Source: Micromonospora profundi
GTDB lineage: Bacteria; Actinomycetota; Actinomycetes; Mycobacteriales; Micromonosporaceae
NCBI RefSeq assembly: GCF_011927785.1
Contig: NZ_JAATJK010000001.1
Coordinates: 5,365,001-5,429,000, forward strand
DNA length: 64,000 nt
Direction: 5' to 3'
In this document: positions 52,178 to 59,100 of the stretch, in pieces
How the letters are laid out: each line of letters begins with the position of its first letter
Position numbering within the stretch: the first letter of the stretch is position 1
Program-made: the position numbers and the translations under genes
The notes under the pieces: model-generated
The model's database searches: none
The model's input: only the letters and a program-made list of their open reading frames with translations
Told to the model about the DNA's origin: nothing

Positions 52178-52532
52178 GGGCCCTGTCGAGCTGCCCCAAA
52201 TCTGGGGCATGTCGCCGCTGGAGTGGAGGAGGCCGCCCGGCCCATTGGTGGGGCAGCTCCGTGGAGGGAGTCGCCGGCCCATTGGTGGGGCAGCTCGGTG
52301 GAGGGAGTCGCCCGCCCGATTGGTGGGGCAGCTCGGTGGAGGGAGTCGCCCGCCCGATTGGTGGGGCAGCTCGGTGGAGGGAGTCGCCCGCCCGATTGGT
52401 GGGGCAGCTCGGTGGAGGGAGTCGCCCGCCCGATTGGTGGGGCAGCTCGACAGGGCTCGCAAACATCTGGGGGCGCGGCGTTGCTCTGGTGGAGGGTCTC
52501 CCGCCCCATTGGTGGGCAGCTCGACAGGGCCC
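52178..52532. repeat. Element bounded by a perfect 19-bp inverted repeat
   Basis: GGGCCCTGTCGAGCTGCCC at 52178-52196 recurs as its exact reverse complement at 52514-52532, bracketing the 38-bp tandem repeats. A third, shortened inverse copy (GGGCAGCTCGACAGGGC) ends the repeat array near 52441-52457. The layout is that of a small non-autonomous element or a cassette; no target-site duplication was found. Confidence 0.7.
52244..52448. repeat. 38-bp tandem repeat array, about six copies
   Basis: Copies begin with ATTGGTGGGGCAGCTC at 52244, 52281, 52319, 52357, 52395 and 52433. The period is 38 bases, the first being 37 with slight divergence; the central four copies are essentially identical. 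A degenerate outlier begins at 52508. The unit continues GGTGGAGGGAGTCGCCCGCC. There are no unique spacers, so it is not CRISPR. The near-identity points to recent expansion, as in a variable-number tandem repeat. Confidence 0.85.
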
Positions 52533-52695
52533 GCATGGGTATGGGCGGCCAACTTGCGGTGGGTCGGCGCGAGGAGCAGTCGACATCGGCGCTCAGGCGG
52601 ATCCACGGCGGCGGGTTGCGGGCGACCGTGTCCCGGATACGCGATCAGGGCGCTATGCGGGCGCCCGCCGACGCGACAGAAGCCAACACGTCGCT

Positions 52696-52830
52696 CTAGG
52701 TGTGCTGTCCAGGGACGTTAATCAACCTGGTGATGGGTGGTAGGCCGCCGGTGGCGATGTGGGGTCGGTGGTGATTGTAGTGATGCAGAAAGGCCGGTAA
52801 GGCCTACCTGCGGGCTTGTTCGGAGTTGTA
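52696..52830 (-). pseudogene. IS481-family transposase remnant (C-terminus)
   Basis: Read on the minus strand, the segment encodes YNSEQARR, an in-frame TAG, then ALPAFLHHYNHHRPHIATGG and LPPITRLINVPGQHT before a stop at 52696. This is the C-terminal end of IS481-type DDE transposases (HHYNxxRPHxAxGGxPPxxRL). The rest of the gene is absent: upstream sequence runs into the spacer before the reductase gene. It is a decayed fragment with no activity. Confidence 0.82.
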
Positions 52831-52852
52831 GAAGCGGCCGAACCGAAAGGAC

Positions 52853-53488
52853 ATGAGCATGGTGATCAGTCAGCTGTCGATCTCGCTCGACGGGTACGTG
52901 GCCGGGCCGGAGCAGAGTCTGCAGGACCCGCTGGGTCGGGGAGGTCTCCAACTGCACGAGTGGGTCTTCGGCCTGGACACCTGGCGGGCCCAGCACGGGC
53001 TGACCGGCGGCGAACGGAACATCGACGCCGAGGTCGTCGACGAGATGACCCGCGACATCGGCGCGTACATCATGGGTCGGCGGATGTTCGGCGGCGGTGG
53101 GGGTGACTGGGACGAGTCGTGGCAGGGCTGGTGGGGCGACGAACCCCCGTTCCGTACCCCGGTGTTCGTGCTCAGCCACCACCCCCGGACGCCGCTGGTG
53201 ATGAACGGCGGCACGGAGTTCCGATTCGTCACCGACGGAATCGAGTCGGCGCTGCGGCAGGCGCGGGAGGCGGCGGGCGACCGGCGGGTGGCGATCGCGG
53301 GTGGGGCGAGCACCGTACGGCAGTACCTGGCCGCCGGGCTGATCGACACCCTGCAACTGCACCTGGTGCCGATCATCCTCGGAGGCGGCGAGAAGCTTCT
53401 CGACGGTCTCGATTCTCTGCGCCTGGAGCAGATGGCGGTGGTGGCCGGGCCGACCGTCACGCACGTGACCTACCGGGTCCTGCGCTAA
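52853..53488 (+). CDS. Dihydrofolate reductase/RibD C-terminal family reductase
   Basis: This is a 211-aa protein of the RibD C-terminal/DHFR-like fold. It begins VISQLSISLDGYVAGPEQ and includes IGAYIMGRRMFGGGGGDWDE, VFVLSHHPRTPL, AIAGGASTVRQYLAAGLIDT and LQLHLVPIILGGGEKLLD. These proteins bind NADPH and are often called dihydrofolate-reductase family, but true DHFR or riboflavin activity is doubtful. AAAGGA precedes two ATG codons (52853 and 52859). The gene lies just beyond the transposase remnant; its stop overlaps that of the convergent XRE gene. Confidence 0.9.
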   Translation: MSMVISQLSISLDGYVAGPEQSLQDPLGRGGLQLHEWVFGLDTWRAQHGLTGGERNIDAEVVDEMTRDIGAYIMGRRMFGGGGGDWDESWQGWWGDEPPFRTPVFVLSHHPRTPLVMNGGTEFRFVTDGIESALRQAREAAGDRRVAIAGGASTVRQYLAAGLIDTLQLHLVPIILGGGEKLLDGLDSLRLEQMAVVAGPTVTHVTYRVLR

Positions 53489-54072
53489 CCGGGTTTCGGT
53501 CTGGCGCGGACGTGCGCGCGTTCGCCCTGCTTGCCGATCAGGCTGAGGAACTCCACGGGACCGGCGCTTGTGGCACCGAACCAGTGCGGGGTACGGGTGT
53601 CAAACTCGGCGGCCTCCCCGGGCTTGAGGATGAGGTTGTGTTCGCCGAGCACCAGGCGCAGCGTGCCGTTGAGGACGAAGACCCAGTCGTAGCCCTCGTG
53701 GGTGCGCAGGTCGGGTTCCCGGTCGTCGGCACCGGCGGGGAGAACGAACTTGTACGCCTGGATGCCGCCGGGCCTGCGGGTCAGGGGCAGGACCGTCGAT
53801 CCGTCGCCGTTGGCGATGGGCCGCAGGTTGATGCGGGGGTCGCCGGTCGGTGGCGCGTTGACGAGTTCGTCGAGGGTCACGCCGTGGACCCGAGCGAGCG
53901 GAAGGAGTTGTTCGAGCGTCGGGCGTCGTAGGCCGGCTTCGAGCCTGGAGAGCGTGCTCGCGGAGATGCCGGTCTCCTCGGCGAGGTCGGTGAGCGTGAG
54001 GTCGCGGCGGAGCCGAAGGTGCTTGAGTCTCGGACCGACCGCGTCGAGCGTGTCGGCCGGATGCTCGTCCAT
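53485..54072 (-). CDS. XRE-family regulator with cupin domain
   Basis: This is a 195-aa regulator: an N-terminal helix-turn-helix (LKHLRLRRDLTLTDLAEETG, ISASTLSRLEAGLRRPTLEQ) and a C-terminal cupin (GYDWVFVLNGTLRLVLGEHN, LILKPGEAAEFDTRTPHWFG). The cupin probably binds a small ligand or metal. The start is uncertain: ATG at 54072 has no clear ribosome site, while TTG at 54096, within the palindrome, follows AAAGG and would add eight residues. It diverges from a methyltransferase gene. Confidence 0.9.
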   Translation of the reverse strand: MDEHPADTLDAVGPRLKHLRLRRDLTLTDLAEETGISASTLSRLEAGLRRPTLEQLLPLARVHGVTLDELVNAPPTGDPRINLRPIANGDGSTVLPLTRRPGGIQAYKFVLPAGADDREPDLRTHEGYDWVFVLNGTLRLVLGEHNLILKPGEAAEFDTRTPHWFGATSAGPVEFLSLIGKQGERAHVRARPKPG

Positions 54073-54082
54073 GCCGCCGATT

Positions 54083-54096
54083 TTGCCATTCGGCAA
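54083..54096. promoter_or_regulatory. Palindromic operator TTGCC-N4-GGCAA
   Basis: A perfect 5+5 palindrome (TTGCCATTCGGCAA) lies at the start of the XRE-cupin gene, in the spacer shared with the divergent methyltransferase. It matches the size and symmetry expected for an XRE regulator binding as a dimer, so autoregulation and control of the methyltransferase are likely. Confidence 0.55.
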
Positions 54097-54160
54097 GAAC
54101 CTTTGCGGGCCACTCCGACTCCGGTCACAGTTCGCTTGTGACGCGCGAAGGAGCAGCCAG

Positions 54161-54796
54161 ATGAGCGAGCAGCACGATTTCGACAGGGCCTACTGGGAGC
54201 GACGCTGGCAGGAGGGCCATCATGGCGGTGCCGTTGGCACGAGCGACCCGCACCCGTACCTGGCCGAGGAGACCTCCGGGCTGACGCCGGGCACGGCACT
54301 GGACGCCGGGTGCGGCACCGGCACGGAGGCGATCTGGCTCGCCTCGCACGGCTGGCAGGTCACCGCCGTCGACATCGCATCGGCTGCCCTCGCCGTCGCC
54401 GCCGAACGCGCGACGGCAAGCGGGGTGTCCGAGCGGGTGCGATGGGTGGAGGCGGACCTGACGGCGTGGGCTCCGGAGGCGCGCTTCGACCTGGTGGCGA
54501 CGCACTACGCGCACTCGGCGATGCCGCAGTTGGCCTTCTACGACCGCATCTCCACCTGGGTGGCGCCCGGCGGCACCCTCCTGATCGTCGGGCACCTGCA
54601 CGCACCCGGCGCCACCGGGCACGGGCACCACCCACCCGCGGAGGCATCGGTCACCCTTGCCGACATCATCGCCGGCCTGGACAGCACCACCTGGGAGATC
54701 CTCACCGCCGAGGAGCACCACCGCACGGTCACCGGCCCGGGGGGCCAGGAGAAGACGCTTCACGACGTCGTCGTACGCGCCACCCGGCGGTCGTGA
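54161..54796 (+). CDS. SAM-dependent class I methyltransferase
   Basis: This is a 211-aa Rossmann methyltransferase. The SAM motif is TALDAGCGTGTEAIWLASHG, followed by VTAVDIASAALAVA and VEADLTAWAPEARFDLVATH. The N-terminal YWERRWQEG resembles the tellurite/thiopurine-type methyltransferases. The substrate is unknown. The ATG follows GAAGGAG. It diverges from the XRE-cupin regulator. Confidence 0.92.
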   Translation: MSEQHDFDRAYWERRWQEGHHGGAVGTSDPHPYLAEETSGLTPGTALDAGCGTGTEAIWLASHGWQVTAVDIASAALAVAAERATASGVSERVRWVEADLTAWAPEARFDLVATHYAHSAMPQLAFYDRISTWVAPGGTLLIVGHLHAPGATGHGHHPPAEASVTLADIIAGLDSTTWEILTAEEHHRTVTGPGGQEKTLHDVVVRATRRS

Positions 54797-54826
54797 GCAC
54801 GCCTGCGGGAGAGGGCCGGACACACA

Positions 54827-54864
54827 GCACGCCGGGCCGGTGAATGATCACCGGCCCGGCGTGC
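54827..54864. terminator. Bidirectional terminator hairpin
   Basis: A perfect 17-bp stem (54827-54843 with 54848-54864; inner part GCCGGGCCGGTGA) with a four-base loop lies between the convergent methyltransferase and CsbD genes. Confidence 0.85.
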
Positions 54865-54879
54865 GGGTTACGTCGTACG

Positions 54880-55053
54880 TCAGCTCTTGAAAGCGTCCTT
54901 GATCTTCTCGCCGGCCTGCTTGAGCTTGGCCGTGGACTGGTCGGCGCGACCCTCGGCCTCCAAGCGCTCGTTGTCGGTGGCCCGACCGGCGCCTTCCTTC
55001 AGCTTGCCGGCCGCGTTCTCGCTAGTGTTGTTGATCTTGTCGTCGATACCCAT
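54880..55053 (-). CDS. CsbD-family stress protein
   Basis: This 57-aa hydrophilic protein begins MGIDDKINNTSENAAGKLKE and contains GAGRATDNERLEAEGRADQS and KLKQAGEKIKDAFKS, the CsbD pattern. CsbD proteins accumulate in general stress, often under SigB, and their biochemical role is unknown. The ATG at 55053 follows GGAGG. A SigB/SigF-family factor is encoded at the other end of the window and could control it. Confidence 0.93.
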   Translation of the reverse strand: MGIDDKINNTSENAAGKLKEGAGRATDNERLEAEGRADQSTAKLKQAGEKIKDAFKS

Positions 55054-55126
55054 GTCAACCTCCATTGCGAGTGTCGCTTCGCCACCAGAAGTACCCCGGG
55101 CATCTCCGGTCCAACCATTACCGCCG

Positions 55127-57376
55127 TCACAGATCACCGGCGGCCGAGCGGAACCGGCGCAGGCGCAGGCTGTTGGCCACCACGAACACCGAGGACAGCG
55201 CCATCGTGGCACCGGCGATCATCGGGTTGAGCAGGCCGGCGGCGGCCAGCGGCAGAGCCGCCACGTTGTAGCCGAACGCCCAGAACAGGTTGCCCCGGAT
55301 GATGCCGAGCGTGCGCCGGGCCAGCCGGATGGCGTCCACCGCCGCGTCCAGGTCACCCCGGACCAGTGTGAGGTCGGACGCCTCGATCGCCACGTCGGTG
55401 CCGGTGCCCATTGCCAGACCGAGGTCGGCCTGGGCCAGCGCCGGGGCGTCGTTGACCCCGTCACCGACCATCGCCACCGAGCGCCCCTCGGCCTGGAGCC
55501 GCTTGATCACGTCGACCTTGCCGGCCGGCAGCACCTCGGCGATCGCCTCGTCGATGCCCACCTCGGCGGCGACAGCGCGGGCCACAGTGGTGTTGTCCCC
55601 GGTCAGCAGGACGGGGGTGAGCCCCAGGTCACGCAGCCGGGCCACGGCCGCCCGGCTGGTCGGCCGGACCATGTCGGCGACCGCGAGCACGCCCCGGGCC
55701 CGCCCGTCCCAGCCGGCGACGATCGCCGTACGACCGGCGGCCTCCGCCTCGGTGACTGCCCATTCGATCTCCGGCGGTACGTCGAGCCCGCGCTCGCGCA
55801 GCAGCCGAGGCCGCCCGATAAGCAGGACCCGACCGTCGACCGTCCCGGTGACGCCAAGTCCTTCGAGGTTGGCGAAGTCGGTCACCGGGGGCAGCACGCC
55901 GGCCTCGGCGGCACCGGCGGCGACCGCACGGGCGATCGGGTGCTCCGAGGCGGCCTCCACCGCCCCGGCGAGCCGGAGCAACTCGGCGCGGTCGTCGCCG
56001 CTGGCCGGCACCACGTCCACGAGCGTCATCCGGCCGGTCGTCACGGTGCCGGTCTTGTCCAGCACCACGGTGTCGACCCGGCGGGTCGACTCCAGCACCT
56101 CCGGTCCCTTGATCAGCACGCCGAGTTGGGCGCCCCGGCCGGTGCCGACGAGCAGGGCGGTCGGGGTGGCCAGGCCCAGCGCGCAGGGGCAGGCGATGAT
56201 CAGCACGGCGACGGCTGCGGTGAACGCGGCGGTCGGGCCGGCGCCGGTGCCGAGCCACCAGCCGAGCGTGCCGACCGCGAGGGTGATGACGATCGGCACG
56301 AAGACACCGGAGATCCGGTCGGCGAGCCGCTGCACGGCCGCCTTGCCGCTCTGCGCCTGCTCGACCAGGTCGGCCATCCGGGCGAGCTGGGTGTCCCCGC
56401 CGACCCGGATGGCGGTGACGACAAGGCGTCCGCCCGCGTTGATCGTGGCACCGACCACGCCGTCACCCGGGCCGACCTCGACCGGCACCGACTCACCGGT
56501 GAGCATGCTGGCGTCGACGGCGGAGGTGCCCTCGTCGACAACCCCGTCGGTGGCGATCTTCTCACCCGGGCGGACCACGAACCGGTCACCGACGGCGAGC
56601 TGCTCCACAGGGATCCGGGTCTCCACCCCGTCCCGCAGCACCGCCACGTCCCGGGCGCCGAGTTCGAGAAGCGCGCGCAGGGCTGCCCCGGCGGTCCGCT
56701 TGGACCGTGCCTCGAAGTAGCGGCCGGCCAGGATGAACACTGTCACCCCTGCGGCCGCCTCCAGGTAGATGTTGCCGGCGCCGTCGCTGCGGGTGATGTC
56801 GAAGCGGAACGGATGCGTCATCCCCGGCATCCCGGCGTCGCCGAGGAAGAGCGCCCACAGCGACCAGCCGAACGCGGCAAGGGTGCCGAGCGACACCAGA
56901 GTGTCCATCGTCGCCGCGCCGTGCCGCAGGTTGGTCCAGGCTGCCCGGTGGAACGGCAACCCACCCCACACCACCACCGGGGCGGCCAGAACCAGCGACA
57001 GCCACTGCCAGTAGTCGAACTGCCAGGGCGGCACCATTGCCAGCACGATCACCGGCACGGTGAGCACCGCGGAGACCCACAGCCGGGTACGCGGCCCCTT
57101 CAGCGGGTCGACCGGCTCCTCGGTGGCGGCGGGCGGCGACGGCACAGCGGCCGTGTAGCCGGTCTTCTGCACGGTCTCGATCAGGTCGTCAGGTGTGACA
57201 GCGTCGGCGTACCGGACGGTGGCCTTCTCGGTGGCGTAGTTGACTGTGGCGCTGACCCCGTCCATCCGGTTCAGCTTCTTCTCGATCCGGGCGGCACAGG
57301 CGGCGCAGGTCATCCCGCCGATGGCCAGCTCGATCCGGTTCGGCGCCTCGGGCAGCGGTCTACTGGTGGTGGTCAT
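55127..57376 (-). CDS. copA: Copper-exporting P1B-type ATPase (CopA)
   Basis: This is a 749-aa Cu(I) exporter. An N-terminal HMA domain carries the metal site [16 protein letters not shown]. Eight membrane helices follow, with the transport motif [15 protein letters not shown] (CPC, typical of Cu/Ag pumps). The phosphorylation site is in [14 protein letters not shown] and the hinge motif in [18 protein letters not shown]. It is the third gene of the copZ-secreted protein-copA operon driven from the CsoR-controlled region, 11 bases after the preceding stop. Confidence 0.95.
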   Translation of the reverse strand: MTTTSRPLPEAPNRIELAIGGMTCAACAARIEKKLNRMDGVSATVNYATEKATVRYADAVTPDDLIETVQKTGYTAAVPSPPAATEEPVDPLKGPRTRLWVSAVLTVPVIVLAMVPPWQFDYWQWLSLVLAAPVVVWGGLPFHRAAWTNLRHGAATMDTLVSLGTLAAFGWSLWALFLGDAGMPGMTHPFRFDITRSDGAGNIYLEAAAGVTVFILAGRYFEARSKRTAGAALRALLELGARDVAVLRDGVETRIPVEQLAVGDRFVVRPGEKIATDGVVDEGTSAVDASMLTGESVPVEVGPGDGVVGATINAGGRLVVTAIRVGGDTQLARMADLVEQAQSGKAAVQRLADRISGVFVPIVITLAVGTLGWWLGTGAGPTAAFTAAVAVLIIACPCALGLATPTALLVGTGRGAQLGVLIKGPEVLESTRRVDTVVLDKTGTVTTGRMTLVDVVPASGDDRAELLRLAGAVEAASEHPIARAVAAGAAEAGVLPPVTDFANLEGLGVTGTVDGRVLLIGRPRLLRERGLDVPPEIEWAVTEAEAAGRTAIVAGWDGRARGVLAVADMVRPTSRAAVARLRDLGLTPVLLTGDNTTVARAVAAEVGIDEAIAEVLPAGKVDVIKRLQAEGRSVAMVGDGVNDAPALAQADLGLAMGTGTDVAIEASDLTLVRGDLDAAVDAIRLARRTLGIIRGNLFWAFGYNVAALPLAAAGLLNPMIAGATMALSSVFVVANSLRLRRFRSAAGDL

Positions 57377-57387
57377 CGTCCGTCCCG

Positions 57388-58356
57388 TCAGTTGTGCCCG
57401 TGACCGGGGGTGCCGTGGTCGGCCGGCGCGGATCCGCTCGGGGTGGGCTCGGCGCCGGTCGTCGGGGCGTCCGCCGTCGGGGTGCCGGCGACGACTGTGA
57501 ACTCGGCGGTGTGCACCCGACCGCCGTGCCGGAAGTCCAGGTAGAGCCGGTAGCTGCCGACCGACGGCACCTCGGCGAGGAATGTGACATCCGGGCCGGG
57601 GCGGGTCCGCCCGTCGCCGGGCGCTCCCTCCGGGTGGACGTGCAGGTACGCCAGGTCGCCCCGGCGCAGCGCCACCAGATGCCCGTACGCGCCCAGGTAG
57701 GGCTCCAGGTCGGTGACCGGCTGGCCGTCCCGGCTGACGGTGAGTGTGAGTGGTGAGGTGCGGCCGGGCTGCGGCTCACCGGCCAGCGTGACCGTGTAGC
57801 CGTCGACGGTGGTGCTGGTGGCCGGGGCGGGCAGGGGGCGCTCGGTCAGCGCGCCGGGGACTGTCACGTCCACTCCGAGGGTCAGCGGTTCACCGCCGGT
57901 CGGGGTGAAGTCGGCGAACGCCCGCCACTGCCCGGGGCCTGCCAGCGGGGTGTCGACCCGCCAGGTGCCGTCCGGTGCGAGGTCGGGGTGGACGTGGCGG
58001 AAGCCGGACAGGTCCCGCCGGGCCACGATCAGGTGCATGCGCTTGTCGTGCGCCACGTCGTACCGGGTGACCGGCTGGCCGTCCGGCCCGGTGACCCGGA
58101 AGGCGAATTCGCCGGCCGGGGCGGCGACCGGTTCGAGGGTGTAGCCACGGTCGGAGACGAGCAGGCCGCCGGGCAGCCCGGCCGCCTCGTCGTGCCCACC
58201 CTGCTCGGTGGGGTCCGAGGCGTGTGCGGCACCGCCGTCGTGGCGGCTCTCGGCGACCGGGGCGGCCGGGTCAGCGACCCGGCCGATCCCGTACGCCGCG
58301 CCGAAGACCGCCGCGAGACCGAGGGCGAAGCCGCCCAGTCTGGTGACCGTGTTCAT
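57388..58356 (-). CDS. Exported protein of the copper operon
   Basis: This 322-aa protein has one N-terminal hydrophobic segment ([20 protein letters not shown]), suggesting a secreted or membrane-anchored protein. It has two similar beta-sandwich-like halves, each with DGQPVT, then [20 protein letters not shown] in the first and [20 protein letters not shown] in the second. Paired HVHP motifs and a His/Pro-rich C-terminal tail ([11 protein letters not shown]) suggest metal binding outside the membrane. It lies between copZ and copA, so a copper-binding periplasmic-type role is likely. The ATG at 58356 follows AAAGG. Confidence 0.8.
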   Translation of the reverse strand: MNTVTRLGGFALGLAAVFGAAYGIGRVADPAAPVAESRHDGGAAHASDPTEQGGHDEAAGLPGGLLVSDRGYTLEPVAAPAGEFAFRVTGPDGQPVTRYDVAHDKRMHLIVARRDLSGFRHVHPDLAPDGTWRVDTPLAGPGQWRAFADFTPTGGEPLTLGVDVTVPGALTERPLPAPATSTTVDGYTVTLAGEPQPGRTSPLTLTVSRDGQPVTDLEPYLGAYGHLVALRRGDLAYLHVHPEGAPGDGRTRPGPDVTFLAEVPSVGSYRLYLDFRHGGRVHTAEFTVVAGTPTADAPTTGAEPTPSGSAPADHGTPGHGHN

Positions 58357-58370
58357 CGCACGCCTTTCGA

Positions 58371-58580
58371 TCACGCCTCGACGAGGTCGTAACCGGCCTC
58401 GTCGACGGCGGCCCGGATGTCCTCGACAGCCACCGGCTGCTCACTGCTGACGGTGACCTGGCCGCTGGCGAGGTCGACCTGGACGTCGTGCACGCCCGCG
58501 ATGGCACCCACCTCGGAGCTGACCGCGCTGACGCAGTGCCCGCAGGTCATGCCCTTCACCTGGTACGTCGTGCTGACCAT
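58371..58580 (-). CDS. copZ: CopZ-like copper chaperone (HMA domain)
   Basis: This is a 69-aa single HMA domain with the Cu site GMTCGHCVSAVSSEV and a typical beta-alpha-beta pattern (VQVDLASGQVTVSSEQPVAV). It carries Cu(I) to CopA in the cytoplasm. The ATG at 58580 follows GGAGGG, and the gene is first in the minus-strand copper operon, directly under the CsoR boxes. Confidence 0.94.
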   Translation of the reverse strand: MVSTTYQVKGMTCGHCVSAVSSEVGAIAGVHDVQVDLASGQVTVSSEQPVAVEDIRAAVDEAGYDLVEA

Positions 58581-58612
58581 CGAACGAACTCCCTCCGTCA
58601 CCTCCGACCATA

Positions 58613-58714
58613 TACCCCCCGGGGGTAAGTCGAAGGCGGACCCGTGCGTTTGTGATGTACCGGTACCCGGTGGGGGTATCAGCGAGAGCGACAGTACCAT
58701 ACCCCCCAGGGGTA
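58613..58714. promoter_or_regulatory. Three CsoR-type boxes between copZ and csoR
   Basis: Three TACCCC...GGGGTA-type palindromes lie in the 150-base divergent spacer: TACCCCCCGGGGGTA (58613-58627), TACCCGGTGGGGGTA (58664-58678) and TACCCCCCAGGGGTA (58700-58714). They match the G/C-rich inverted repeats bound by CsoR repressors. The outer boxes are placed to repress copZ and csoR respectively, with copper relieving repression. Confidence 0.8.
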
Positions 58715-58730
58715 AGCTATCCTGGTCGCC

Positions 58731-59027
58731 ATGACCACACCGACCCCGATCCGCGGGTACACCGCCAGCAAGGACCAGCTGCTCACCCGGCTCCGCCGTG
58801 TCGAGGGGCAGGTCCGGGGCATCGAGAAGATGGTCGACGAGGACCGGTACTGCATCGACGTGCTCACGCAGATCTCCGCGATCCAGGCCGCACTCGACAA
58901 GGTGGCGTTGGGCCTGCTCGACGGGCACGCCCGGCACTGCATGCACGAGGGTGCCGCCGAGGGCCGGGCCGACGAGATGGCCACCGAGATGATGGCGGCG
59001 GTCGGACGACTCATGAAGCGCGGCTGA
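58731..59027 (+). CDS. csoR: CsoR-family copper-sensing repressor
   Basis: This is a 98-aa all-helical repressor. The metal ligands Cys-His-Cys are visible: Cys in DEDRYCIDVL and the His and Cys in GHARHCMHEG. RLRRVEGQVRGIEKMV is the conserved DNA-contact helix region. Cu(I) binding releases DNA. The ATG lies 17 bases after the third box, so the gene is probably autoregulated together with the divergent copZ operon. Confidence 0.95.
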   Translation: MTTPTPIRGYTASKDQLLTRLRRVEGQVRGIEKMVDEDRYCIDVLTQISAIQAALDKVALGLLDGHARHCMHEGAAEGRADEMATEMMAAVGRLMKRG

Positions 59028-59028
59028 C

Positions 59029-59100
59029 GGTCCTCAGCCCGCTACCGGCCCTCAGCCCGCTGCCGGCCCTCAGCCCGCCGCTGGCCCTCAGTCCGCTGCC
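59029..59100. repeat. 18-bp tandem repeat at the csoR/copB junction
   Basis: Four near-identical 18-base units (GGCCCTCAGCCCGCTGCC type) run from 59029 to 59100, starting two bases after the csoR stop. The last unit contains the copB stop and so encodes its final residues. Convergent genes meet inside the array. Confidence 0.75.

Larger units (their letters stand above)
52107..52695. other. Non-coding accessory patch with repeats
   Basis: Between the sigma factor and the IS481 remnant there is no gene with a ribosome site or family motif. Open frames across it exist on both strands only because the tandem repeats lack stops, and the 38-bp period would shift frame in each copy. The patch carries the tandem and inverted repeats listed separately. 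Confidence 0.6.

Noticed and set aside
52244..52448. CRISPR array
   Set aside because: Units follow each other directly with no unique spacers, and no cas genes are nearby.
52103..52743. Several overlapping open frames across the tandem repeats
   Set aside because: The 38-bp period is not a multiple of three, so each unit is read in a different frame; no ribosome sites or known domains.
58371..58946. Longer form of the copper chaperone reaching across the spacer and csoR
   Set aside because: The extension is antisense to csoR and crosses the operators; the ATG at 58580 has a clear GGAGGG site.
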